Shown here: positions 51,763-59,983 of the stretch, one piece after another
Layout of the letters: every line of letters starts with the position of its first letter
Numbering within the stretch: the stretch's first letter is position 1
Assembly: GCA_017537025.1 (NCBI GenBank)
Contig: JAFWCB010000009.1
Span: forward strand, 1-64,000
From: Sediminibacterium sp.
GTDB taxonomy: Bacteria; Bacteroidota; Bacteroidia; Chitinophagales; Chitinophagaceae
Direction: 5' to 3'
Length of the DNA stretch: 64,000 nt
Notes under the pieces: model-generated
The model's database searches: none
What the model was told of the DNA's origin: nothing
The model's input: the letters and a program-made list of their open reading frames with translations, nothing else
Made by a program: the position numbers and the translations under genes

Positions 51763-52737
51763 CTATAATTTTGCCACAATTGACGAGATTATTTTAGTAG
51801 CATGCTCTCTTGAATTTTCTATAAATAATCGGTGCGTATTCATTCCTCCGCAGATTACCCCTGCTAAGTAAATACCGGTAACATTGGTTTCAAAGGTTTC
51901 TTCATTAATCAAAGGAGCCATCACTTCATCATTCGATAAACTAATGCCAATTGATCTAAGAAAATTGAGATTAGGTTGATAGCCGGTTAATGCAATTACC
52001 CAATCGTTAGGAATAGTAATATTTCCTTCCGCAGTTTCAATATCAACTTCATTTTCTCTTATTGCTAAAATGGTAGCATTATAATAAGCTTTGATAGAGC
52101 CTTCCTCTATTCGATTAATAATATCTGGGCGCACCCAATATTTAACGCGTTGTCCGATTTCTTTTCCGCGGATGAGCATAGTTACATTCGCCCCCTTACG
52201 CCATGTTTCCAGCGCAGCATCAACTGCAGAATTTTGTGCACCCACTACCAATACATTTTGAAAAGCATAAAAATGAGGATCTTTATAATAGTGGGTAACT
52301 TTAGGCAACTCTTCTCCCGGCACATTTAAGGGAAATGGAATATCATAAAAACCTGTGGCTATAATAATATTATCGGCTGTGTACTTTCTCTTATTGGTAG
52401 TTACACTAAACTTGTTGTTTTCCTGTTTCTCTACTGTTTGTACTTCCTCAAATAAATGAATGGCTAATGTATGGGAACTCGCTACCCTTCTATAATACTC
52501 TAATGCTTCACTTCTTGTGGGTTTCGGGTTATTAGATACAAATGGTACATTACCGATTTCTAACCTTTCGGAGGTGGAGAAAAAGGTCATGTTAGTTGGA
52601 TAATTGTAAATCGAATTAACCAGTGCCCCTTTTTCAAGTACTAAATATCCCAATCCCTTTTTTTGTGCTTCTAAGGCACAAGCTAACCCGATTGGTCCGC
52701 CGCCGATGATAATGATTGGATAATCTGCAACACGCAT
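51763..52737 (-). CDS. YpdA-like FAD/NADPH disulfide reductase
   Basis: 324 aa from the ATG at 52737 (MRVADYPIIIIGGGPIGLAC); a second ATG six codons upstream is possible. FAD motif IIIGGGPIGLACALEAQKKG near residues 8-27, NADPH motif VVGAQNSAVDAALETWRKG near 167-185, and a C-terminal GIYLAGVICGGMNTHRLFIENS. Proposed role: bacillithiol disulfide or related thiol recycling; in Bacteroidota this is an annotation by homology. The last codons approach the AIM24 gene tail. Confidence 0.85.
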   Translation of the reverse strand: MRVADYPIIIIGGGPIGLACALEAQKKGLGYLVLEKGALVNSIYNYPTNMTFFSTSERLEIGNVPFVSNNPKPTRSEALEYYRRVASSHTLAIHLFEEVQTVEKQENNKFSVTTNKRKYTADNIIIATGFYDIPFPLNVPGEELPKVTHYYKDPHFYAFQNVLVVGAQNSAVDAALETWRKGANVTMLIRGKEIGQRVKYWVRPDIINRIEEGSIKAYYNATILAIRENEVDIETAEGNITIPNDWVIALTGYQPNLNFLRSIGISLSNDEVMAPLINEETFETNVTGIYLAGVICGGMNTHRLFIENSREHATKIISSIVAKL

Positions 52738-52804
52738 ATTCAAAGATACGTGCAACTAACTTGTAATGTTTTGAAAGTTATATTTTAATTGGGTTTTTAG
52801 GTTG

Positions 52805-53953
52805 CTACAAAGCGCTCAGACCTTTCACGGCCTTCTCCAAAGTCTCTTCTTTTTTAGCAAAACAAAAACGTAGTACTTTATTATCTTCTCCTGATTGATA
52901 AAATGCAGAAACAGGAATGGTTGCAATTCCATATTCCTTAGTTAGGCGAATAGCTAAATCTTTGTCAGCTTCTTGTGAAAAACCGGCATAACTATAGCAT
53001 TCAAAATAACTACCATGAGAAGGTATACAGGTAAACGGTGTACCCTGCATCAGTGTTCTGAAATAATCTCTTTTTTGTTGTATAAATTTTCCTAATCCAA
53101 TATAGGCTTCCGTATTATCTAAATAATTGGCGAGTGCTACTTGCTTTGGAGTATCGCATGTAAAGCTATTAAACTGATGTATTTTTCTAAATTCTTTCAT
53201 TAATACTTCCGGAGCTATACAATAGCCTAATTTCCACCCGGTACAATGGTAGGTTTTACCAAAAGAAAAACAAACAAAACTACGTTGCCATAAATCGGGA
53301 TAGCGTAAAATACTCTCATGGGCGAGCTCATCAAATATCAAATGCTCATACACTTCATCGCTTACAATAAAAATATTTGTATTAGCCACAATCTCACTTA
53401 AGGCTTGCATATCTTCTGTTGAAAGCACAGCACCAGTAGGATTATGGGGCGAATTGATCATGATAAGCTTGGTACGCGGATTAATTTTTTGTTTTACTTC
53501 ATCCCAGGGAATAGAATAGTTAGGATATTGTAAGGAGATCGTTATAGCTTTTGCACCATTTACTTCAATATTAGGTATATAACTATCATATGCAGGTTCA
53601 AAAACAATTACTTCATCTCCCGGTTGTAAAATAGTAGTGAGTGCAGTATAAATAGCATAGGTGCCTCCGGGGGTAACAGTTATTTCCGTTTCCGGGTTAA
53701 TAGTAGCTTGATATAATTGTTTTGCTTTATTTGCTAATTTCTCACGTAGTAATGGCAAGCCTGCCATATGTGTATATTGATTTTGATTATCAAGCATGGC
53801 TTTATAAACTAATTCACGTAATTCATCACTCATCGGGAAATCGGGAAACCCTTGTCCGAGGTTAACAGCTTGATATTGTACAGCAAGCTGACTCATCACT
53901 GTGAAAATAGTTGTACCAACATGGGGTAACTTAGAAGAAATAGAAGGATGCAC
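52805..53953 (-). CDS. Methionine aminotransferase (class I/II PLP)
   Basis: 382 aa. Fold-type I PLP enzyme: NLGQGFPDFPMSDELREL near residue 31, TPGGTYAIYTALTTIL, NSPHNPTGAV near 168, and the Schiff-base Lys in CFSFGKTYHCTGWKLGY near 229-245. The MHPSISSKLPHVGTTIFTVMSQLA start is typical of the YbdL/methionine aminotransferase group, which transaminates the keto acid of methionine salvage. Single gene flanked by TolC-like and YpdA-like genes on the same strand. Confidence 0.88.
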   Translation of the reverse strand: MHPSISSKLPHVGTTIFTVMSQLAVQYQAVNLGQGFPDFPMSDELRELVYKAMLDNQNQYTHMAGLPLLREKLANKAKQLYQATINPETEITVTPGGTYAIYTALTTILQPGDEVIVFEPAYDSYIPNIEVNGAKAITISLQYPNYSIPWDEVKQKINPRTKLIMINSPHNPTGAVLSTEDMQALSEIVANTNIFIVSDEVYEHLIFDELAHESILRYPDLWQRSFVCFSFGKTYHCTGWKLGYCIAPEVLMKEFRKIHQFNSFTCDTPKQVALANYLDNTEAYIGLGKFIQQKRDYFRTLMQGTPFTCIPSHGSYFECYSYAGFSQEADKDLAIRLTKEYGIATIPVSAFYQSGEDNKVLRFCFAKKEETLEKAVKGLSAL

Positions 53954-53994
53954 AATATTTTATTTAGCACAAGATACTACATACGACATTAGCA

Positions 53995-55296
53995 TTATAA
54001 TGCCAATGTATTCGATAGGCGCTTCAATTCGATCTCAGCAATTTTAGCTGCATAAGAAAGATTGATCAAACGATAGGCTTCATTCTCATAGCTTTGCTGT
54101 GCAACTTTTAGATCGATAATGGTAGATGCGCCTAATGCAAAGCGCTCTACAACCAAATCGAGTAATTTTTTAGAGAGCTCGTAATTTTGCTGAGCTGTTT
54201 GTATTTGTGCTTTTGTAGAAGTATAAACCTGATAGGTTTTCAAAGCACCCGTTTCTACACTTAGCAAAAAAGCATCTCTTTGTGTTTTAGCGATACGGGT
54301 ATTTATTTCAGCTATTTTTTGCTGACGCTTATTGATAGAACCATTATACAATGGAATAGCCAAGTTAAGTCCCACAAAGGGACCCGAGCTTTGGTTTTGT
54401 AAAATAAACCCTGCCGCGCTGGTGGTATTACTATAGTTAAAACCGGTAGTTCCCCGTAAGGTTGGTGCACGTAATGCAGCGATTTCACGCTCGAGTAATT
54501 GGTTGATTTTAATTTGTTGTTCTGAAGCACTTATTTGCGGGTTTTGTAAAGCTGCATTTCTTATTTCTTGAAAATTGATTTGATTATCAATAATAATAGT
54601 ATCCTTCACAACGATGGCAGAATCGGGTCTTACGAAAATGAGGTTTAATAAATTCACTTTCCCCTGATTAATTACTAATTGTTGTGCTTCCGCTTGTTGA
54701 ACCAGTACATTATAATCGAGATCGGCCTGAAAAATATCTGCATTGTTAGCTAAACCGGCTTCTTTTCTACTTTTTAAAATCCGCAATCTTTCACTGGCAA
54801 CTTCCATTGATTTATGGATCGTTTGTAAAAAATATTGTTGCCTTACGATATCATAATATTGGTTAGCAACCCCGGCCATCGTATTTTGAATTTGCGCATT
54901 GAGCAAATTTTTATTCAGTAGTTCTAATTCTTCCAAGCGTTTTTTGGCCGCTTTTACTCGAAATCCATTAAATAATAATATACCACCGGTAACTGCGCCG
55001 GTTAGCGTATTAGAACTAACGCCACTTCTTTTTAAATCTCTTGAAGGATCGGGGAATTTTTGATTGATACTGGTTACCGTTTCATTATCCGAAGCGGTAG
55101 CATTAACTGTAGGCAAGCCGCCTGCAATACCTATATTATTATTAATAGCGGCTATATCTAGGTTATCTTTTGCGAGTTGAATATCATAGCTATTCTTAAG
55201 TGCGATGGCAACAGCGTTAGGTAAGGTAAGTACTTGTTGAGAAGTGGCTTGCAGTGTTAGTAAAGCGCCAATAAAATAAAGAAATGTTTTACGCAT
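53995..55296 (-). CDS. TolC-family outer-membrane protein
   Basis: 433 aa. Signal peptide MRKTFLYFIGALLTLQATSQ, then TolC helical-hairpin repeats (VLTLPNAVAIALKNSYDIQLAKDN and the later STIIDLKVAQQSYENEAYRLIN). Outer-membrane duct partner of some efflux or type I system; no adaptor or pump gene adjoins it, so the partner must be elsewhere. 59 bp upstream of pyrH's stop on the minus strand. Confidence 0.85.
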   Translation of the reverse strand: MRKTFLYFIGALLTLQATSQQVLTLPNAVAIALKNSYDIQLAKDNLDIAAINNNIGIAGGLPTVNATASDNETVTSINQKFPDPSRDLKRSGVSSNTLTGAVTGGILLFNGFRVKAAKKRLEELELLNKNLLNAQIQNTMAGVANQYYDIVRQQYFLQTIHKSMEVASERLRILKSRKEAGLANNADIFQADLDYNVLVQQAEAQQLVINQGKVNLLNLIFVRPDSAIVVKDTIIIDNQINFQEIRNAALQNPQISASEQQIKINQLLEREIAALRAPTLRGTTGFNYSNTTSAAGFILQNQSSGPFVGLNLAIPLYNGSINKRQQKIAEINTRIAKTQRDAFLLSVETGALKTYQVYTSTKAQIQTAQQNYELSKKLLDLVVERFALGASTIIDLKVAQQSYENEAYRLINLSYAAKIAEIELKRLSNTLAL

Positions 55297-55355
55297 ACCA
55301 ATGAAGTTAAAGCAGCATAGGATTTTAGGGATTTATTTTACATAAGCGGGTAAAA

Positions 55356-56072
55356 TTAGCTAACAAGTGTACCTACATTAGCCCCTTGAACAACTTGTAA
55401 TAAATTACCGGGTGTATTCATATCAAACACGATGATAGGCAGTTTATTTTCCATACATAGTGTAAAAGCCGTCATATCCATTACTTTCAAGTTTTTGGTA
55501 ATGGCGTCCTGAAAGCTAATTTTTTCAAATTTCACTGCCGACGGATCTTTTTCTGGATCGGCGCTATATACCCCATCTACTCTTGTGCCTTTTAAGATGA
55601 CATCGGCTTTCATTTCTATGGCGCGCAAAGAGCCGGCTGTATCGGTCGTAAAATAAGGATTTCCCGTACCTGCTCCAAAAATTACTACACGTCCTTTTTC
55701 AAGATGTCGGAGTGCTTTTCTTCGAATATACGGCTCGGCAACCTGTTCCATATTAATGGCGCTTTGTAAACGGGTATATACACCAATTCTTTCCAGCATA
55801 GCCTGCATGGCCATAGCGTTGATTACCGTTGCTAACATTCCCATATAATCTCCATGTGCCCGTTCAATCCCGCTTTCTGCCTCATTCATCCCTCTATAAA
55901 TATTCCCTCCGCCAATTACAATAGCAACCTGTACCCCTAAATCTGTAACCCGCTTTATATCATGTGCATATTGCTCAATAATTTGGGGGTTGAATGGGTC
56001 TCCGTTTCTCTGATCGCCCAATAAGGCTTCGCCGGATAATTTTAGGAGAATACGTTTAAATTTAGGGAGCAT
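55356..56072 (-). CDS. pyrH: UMP kinase PyrH
   Basis: 238 aa from the ATG at 56072 ([19 protein letters not shown]). Amino-acid-kinase fold: [16 protein letters not shown] at residues 5-20, [17 protein letters not shown] near 60-76, [19 protein letters not shown] near 135-153. UMP to UDP in pyrimidine synthesis. 197 bp after tsf on the same strand, a gap that includes the tsf terminator. Confidence 0.93.
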   Translation of the reverse strand: MLPKFKRILLKLSGEALLGDQRNGDPFNPQIIEQYAHDIKRVTDLGVQVAIVIGGGNIYRGMNEAESGIERAHGDYMGMLATVINAMAMQAMLERIGVYTRLQSAINMEQVAEPYIRRKALRHLEKGRVVIFGAGTGNPYFTTDTAGSLRAIEMKADVILKGTRVDGVYSADPEKDPSAVKFEKISFQDAITKNLKVMDMTAFTLCMENKLPIIVFDMNTPGNLLQVVQGANVGTLVS

Positions 56073-56211
56073 GTAACTAGTTTTGCGTCCCAACAAATAT
56101 ATTGCGAATAGCTAAAATGCAACTAAATATTTCTATCAGATACGTATCAATTTTTCTAGGTTAGGAGCTAATTGCTGGGATTTTGGATGGATATATACAT
56201 GCATTCCTTCC

Positions 56212-56243
56212 AAAAAAATCCCGCGGCACAATTGCGGCGGGAT
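56212..56243 (-). terminator. Intrinsic terminator after tsf
   Basis: On the minus strand ATCCCGCCGCAATTGTGCCG continues into CGGGAT and then seven Ts: a strong stem with U-run. It ends the rplM-rpsI-rpsB-tsf transcript; pyrH is thus separate. Confidence 0.85.
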
Positions 56244-56269
56244 CAAGTATATCAAAAGTATAGGAGTTA

Positions 56270-57109
56270 TTAACCTAGTGCTACTCTTCTGAATTCGGTA
56301 ACGGTAACATCACCTGCACTCTTTAAGTAAGCTTCTACATTAATGCTGCCATCTTTCACAAAAGCCTGAGCCAATAATGTATTTTCTTTGAAGAAAGCAT
56401 TCAATTTTCCTTCTGCGATTTTTGCGATCATTTCATCGGGTTTGCCAGTCATTTTAGGATCTGCTTTCATTGTTTCTACCACAATAGCTCTTTCTCTTTC
56501 AACTACATCTGCAGGAATACTATTGGCATCTACTGCGAGAGGATTCATGGCTGCAATTTGCATAGCCACATCTTTACCTGCTTCAGCAGCTTCTTTATTT
56601 AAACCTACCAATACGCCCATACGGTTAGCACCATGAATATAAGAAGCTACATAAGGTGCTTCTATACGATCAAATTTAGCGATACCGATTTTTTCACCAA
56701 TTGCAGCTAATTTATCATTGATCAAATCGGCCACTTTAGCGCCATTGATTACCACTTCATTTAATTCTTCAGCAGATTTTACATTATTCGAAACGGCTGC
56801 GTCTGCAATAGAAGTAGCGAAAGCAACGAAATCGGCGTTCTTAGAAACGAAATCTGTTTCACAGGAAATGCAAACAACAAAACCTGTTTTATTATCAACA
56901 GACGTTTTAGCAATAATCACACCTTCTTTGGCTTCGCGGTCGCTACGTTTCGCAGCTACTTTTTGTCCTTGTTTACGTAACCAATCGATGGCTGCTTCAA
57001 AATCGCCATTGGTTTCTGTTAATGCTTTTCTGCAATCCATCATACCGGCACCTGTTGCCTGGCGCAGTTTATTAATTTCCGCTGCTGTAATAGCTACTGT
57101 AGTTGACAT
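56270..57109 (-). CDS. tsf: Translation elongation factor Ts
   Basis: 279 aa. Guanine-nucleotide exchange factor for EF-Tu. TAAEINKLRQATGAGMMDCRKAL at residues 7-29 is the EF-Ts start, and MNPLAVDANSIPADVVERE lies in the core domain. Length and the order rplM-rpsI-rpsB-tsf are standard. A perfect 8-bp-arm hairpin precedes it. Confidence 0.94.
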   Translation of the reverse strand: MSTTVAITAAEINKLRQATGAGMMDCRKALTETNGDFEAAIDWLRKQGQKVAAKRSDREAKEGVIIAKTSVDNKTGFVVCISCETDFVSKNADFVAFATSIADAAVSNNVKSAEELNEVVINGAKVADLINDKLAAIGEKIGIAKFDRIEAPYVASYIHGANRMGVLVGLNKEAAEAGKDVAMQIAAMNPLAVDANSIPADVVERERAIVVETMKADPKMTGKPDEMIAKIAEGKLNAFFKENTLLAQAFVKDGSINVEAYLKSAGDVTVTEFRRVALG

Positions 57110-57136
57110 ATGCTTAATTTTTTTCTATAGTAAAAG

Positions 57137-57166
57137 AAGAATGGCCGACAAATGTCAACCATTCTT
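57137..57166. promoter_or_regulatory. Hairpin AAGAATGG..CCATTCTT between rpsB and tsf
   Basis: Perfect 8-bp arms, 14-nt loop, 27-58 nt before the tsf start codon. It may moderate tsf expression within the operon or act as a partial attenuator. Position only; no test possible. Confidence 0.45.
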
Positions 57167-57195
57167 ATAATGTTTCAGATGATGAAATAGTTATC

Positions 57196-58086
57196 TTAAC
57201 GAGCACCACCACCGGCTGGACGGCGATTGCTTGGTACACGACGTTTAGGCGCACCTGCTCCCGGAGTACCGGCTGCAGCACTACGTCCCCTCGCACCTCT
57301 ACCACCTTCAGCTTGAGCCTCAGCCTCTAAGCGGCGAGCTCTTGCTTCGTTTTCATTATTGTTATCGTCTGCTTCTTCTTCATCTTTAGAAGCCTGACGC
57401 TCTGCTAAACCTTCGGCGATAGCGGCAACAATATAGTTAGTGATGATAGCGATAGATTTTGTAGCATCGTCGTTAGCAGGAATAGCAAAATCCACTTTAT
57501 TTGGATCGCAGTTAGTATCTACCATACCAAATGTGGTAATACCCAAACGCTTTGCTTCTGCTAATGCAATATGCTCATGACCAATATCTACTAGGAATAA
57601 AGCAGCCGGTAAACGACCGAGTTGAGCGATACCGCCTAACACTTTCTCCATTTTATCTTTATCTCTACTTAATGTTAAACGTTCTTTTTTGGTAAGGCTT
57701 TCAGCGCTACCGTCGTTCAACATTTTTTCGATGCTCTGCATTTTCTTAACGCTCTTACGTACGGTGTTGAAGTTGGTAAGCATACCACCTAACCAACGCT
57801 CAGTAGCATAAGGCATATTTACACGCTTCGCACATTCAGTAACGATTTCTTTTGCTTGTTTCTTAGTAGCAACAAACATGATCTTTTTACCGCTCTTCGC
57901 AATTTGCTTAATAGCTGCAGCAGATTCTTGTAAGTAATCTACTGTTTTGTTAAGATCGATAATATGAATGCCCTTTTTCTCAGCGAAGATGTAAGGGAGC
58001 ATCTTAGGATTCCACTTCTTTTTAAGGTGACCAAAGTGAACGCCGGCCTCCAATAATTGCTGTTGTAGTGAAGTGTTATTTTCCAT
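57196..58086 (-). CDS. rpsB: Small ribosomal subunit protein uS2 with long C-terminal tail
   Basis: 296 aa; the E. coli protein has 241. Core S2: QLLEAGVHFGHLKKKWNPKM, FVATKKQAKEIV, RWLGGMLTNFNTVRKS. After residue about 235 an acidic/basic tail follows: DEEEADDNNNENEARARRLEAEAQAEGG then GARGRSAAAGTPGAGAPKRR. This unstructured Gly/Ala/Arg-rich extension is not part of the S2 fold. It may add an RNA-contacting tail; extended S2 tails are seen in Bacteroidota but are little studied. Confidence 0.92.
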   Translation of the reverse strand: MENNTSLQQQLLEAGVHFGHLKKKWNPKMLPYIFAEKKGIHIIDLNKTVDYLQESAAAIKQIAKSGKKIMFVATKKQAKEIVTECAKRVNMPYATERWLGGMLTNFNTVRKSVKKMQSIEKMLNDGSAESLTKKERLTLSRDKDKMEKVLGGIAQLGRLPAALFLVDIGHEHIALAEAKRLGITTFGMVDTNCDPNKVDFAIPANDDATKSIAIITNYIVAAIAEGLAERQASKDEEEADDNNNENEARARRLEAEAQAEGGRGARGRSAAAGTPGAGAPKRRVPSNRRPAGGGAR

Positions 58087-58119
58087 TGTATATATGTATT
58101 GTAATGTTTTGAAAAATGA

Positions 58120-58509
58120 TTAACGCTTGCTGAACTGGTAGCTTCTACGTGCTTTTTTGTGACCGAATTTCTTACGCTCAACACTACGAGGATCGCGCTT
58201 CAATTGGCCTGCCGCCTTTAATGCCGGACGGAATTCGGGATTCACTTCCAACAAGGCACGGGCAATACCTAATTTAGCCGCTTCCGCCTGACCTTTTAAG
58301 CCACCGCCTTCAGCATTGATAATTACGTCGAACTTACCCAAAACATCCGCCGTTTTCAACGGAGCTTCTACCTGATTTTGCAGATATACCAATGGGAAAT
58401 AAGTTTTATAGTCTTTGTTGTTTACAGTGATCTTACCATCGCCCTTGCTGATGAAAACACGGGTAACAGCTTCTTTACGGCGACCAACTGCGTTTTTTTG
58501 TTTTTCCAT
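58120..58509 (-). CDS. rpsI: Small ribosomal subunit protein uS9
   Basis: 129 aa. VGRRKEAVTRVFISKGDGKITVN near residues 8-30, AEGGGLKGQAEAAKLGIARAL near 67-87, and the terminal KKFGHKKARRSYQFSKR that contacts the P-site tRNA. Follows rplM by 35 bp; precedes rpsB by 33 bp. All usual. Confidence 0.95.
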   Translation of the reverse strand: MEKQKNAVGRRKEAVTRVFISKGDGKITVNNKDYKTYFPLVYLQNQVEAPLKTADVLGKFDVIINAEGGGLKGQAEAAKLGIARALLEVNPEFRPALKAAGQLKRDPRSVERKKFGHKKARRSYQFSKR

Positions 58510-58544
58510 TTTATTTTACTTGATACCTCAGTAAGAGGCGTGGT

Positions 58545-58988
58545 TTAGAATGTTAATGCTTTGGGTTGTTGTGCAGTATGAGGGTGATTGGCACCGGCAT
58601 ACACAAATAATTTTTTGATCATTTTACGACCCAAACGATTTTTTGGCAACATCCCTTTTACCGCTCTTTCCATTACCACTTCAGGGCGGCGCTTTAATAG
58701 ATCGCCGGCCGCTTCTTCTTTCTTACCACCGGGGTAACCAGAGAAGTTAATGTATTGCTTATCTTCTAGCTTATTACCTGTGAAAGCAACTTTATCGGCA
58801 TTAATGACAATTACATAATCGCCACAATCTACGTGAGGCGTGTAATAGGCTTTGTTCTTACCACGGAGAACAGCCGCAATTTTAGAGGCAATGCGACCAA
58901 CGGTTTGATTAGTACCGTCCACAACATACCAGTTGTGCTGTACGGTAGCCGCGTTAGCATGCTTGGTGGTGAAATGAAGTTTACTCAT
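58545..58988 (-). CDS. rplM: Large ribosomal subunit protein uL13
   Basis: 147 aa from the ATG at 58988 (MSKLHFTTKHANAATVQHNW); the open frame before it crosses the promoter region. Core uL13 features: DGTNQTVGRIASKIAAVLRGK, YVIVINADKVAFTGNK and the RPEVVMERAVKGMLPKN stretch. First gene of the ribosomal operon. A TATAGTTG element lies at 59059-59066 on the minus strand but lacks a clean TTG 19 nt further upstream, so it is only a tentative -7 box. Confidence 0.93.
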   Translation of the reverse strand: MSKLHFTTKHANAATVQHNWYVVDGTNQTVGRIASKIAAVLRGKNKAYYTPHVDCGDYVIVINADKVAFTGNKLEDKQYINFSGYPGGKKEEAAGDLLKRRPEVVMERAVKGMLPKNRLGRKMIKKLFVYAGANHPHTAQQPKALTF

Positions 58989-59202
58989 ATCTTTTATTTT
59001 AATGAACCCGGCGCTATCCCGCCCGGATGGAATCCCCTTTTTTGGGACGGCAAAGGTGCAACTATACAATGGCTTTTCCAAGAAAAAACGTATTTATTTT
59101 TAATGACGCCTTTGCAACTTATTGATTATCAATAAAATTTTTGACTTATTTTTATCTTGATCCTACGACTAAACAGATATCTCTACAACTTTTTGAAAAA
59201 AG

Positions 59203-59233
59203 TTGGCAATTTACCAACCGTTAATTAACTTTG
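59203..59233 (+). promoter_or_regulatory. higBA promoter and overlapping palindrome
   Basis: TTG (59203-59205), 20-nt spacer, TAACTTTG (59226-59233): an exact TTG-20-TAnnTTTG promoter. Within it GTTAATTAAC (59220-59229) is a perfect palindrome that touches the -7 box, and GTTGG..CCAAC lies just upstream. These are candidate operators for HigA. The remainder of the 319-bp gap 58989-59307 holds the rplM leader and AT-rich sequence. Confidence 0.65.
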
Positions 59234-59307
59234 ATAATCAGGTAGTTGCCGTATTGCCAAGAAAATGATAATGACTTTCTTTTGAACAAAAGAGAAGGTC
59301 AATATTT

Positions 59308-59601
59308 ATGGTTATCATTAAACAAAGTTTGCTTGAAAGATTTTCAAAAGAACATGCAGAAACAAGAAAAAGCTTAGCAACTTGGCGACAAATTACTGAA
59401 AACGCTTTTTGGGAAAATCGACAAGATGTTTTGCGCTCATTTCCAAATGCAAAGATGATAAAGAACAATAGAGCAAGGTTTGAAATTGTTCATAATAAGT
59501 ATAGATTAATCGCAGAGATATATTATGGACAGAACCGGGTTGATATAAGATTTATCGGCACCCATTCTGAATATGAAAAAATCGATCCATCAACAATTTA
59601 A
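59308..59601 (+). CDS. higB: HigB-family mRNA interferase toxin
   Basis: 97 aa. LERFSKEHAETRKSLATWRQITENAFWE in the first half and IKNNRARFEIVHNKYRLIAEI plus the terminal VDIRFIGTHSEYEKID in the second are the HigB_toxin (RelE-superfamily) landmarks. Cleaves mRNA on the ribosome when free of HigA. Toxin gene comes before the antitoxin, as usual for higBA; 11 bp separate them. Confidence 0.88.
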   Translation: MVIIKQSLLERFSKEHAETRKSLATWRQITENAFWENRQDVLRSFPNAKMIKNNRARFEIVHNKYRLIAEIYYGQNRVDIRFIGTHSEYEKIDPSTI

Positions 59602-59612
59602 ATTGTACAACT

Positions 59613-59981
59613 ATGAGAATATGGTATTTAATTGAAAATGAAACGGATTATAACGAAGCAATTAAGCGTTATGAGGAGATACGATATGCAAAAAAAGGAG
59701 ATCCAGATTATCGTGAATTAATGCTATTAGTCAAAATAATAAGTGAATATGAAAACAGCATTTCAACGCTCCCCAAACTTGATCCTATTGAGTTTATAAA
59801 AATTCGCATGGAAGATTTTGGTTATAAAGCAGCAGATTTGGCTAAAGTATATGGCGATAAAGCAACGGTAAGTAAAGTGCTGAACTATAAACAGGCCCTA
59901 TCGTTAAATATGATCAGAAAGTTTAGTAAGTTACTACAAATTCCACCCGAGGCATTAATTAAAGAATACGAATTACAATAA
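59613..59981 (+). CDS. higA: HigA-family antitoxin, DNA-binding
   Basis: 122 aa. An N-terminal dimer part (MRIWYLIENETDYNEAIKRYEEI) and an XRE-type helix-turn-helix near residues 70-95 (YKAADLAKVYGDKATVSKVL). Neutralises HigB and represses the pair. The amidohydrolase gene starts 2 bp after its stop, so all three could be on one transcript. Confidence 0.88.
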   Translation: MRIWYLIENETDYNEAIKRYEEIRYAKKGDPDYRELMLLVKIISEYENSISTLPKLDPIEFIKIRMEDFGYKAADLAKVYGDKATVSKVLNYKQALSLNMIRKFSKLLQIPPEALIKEYELQ

Positions 59982-59983
59982 CT

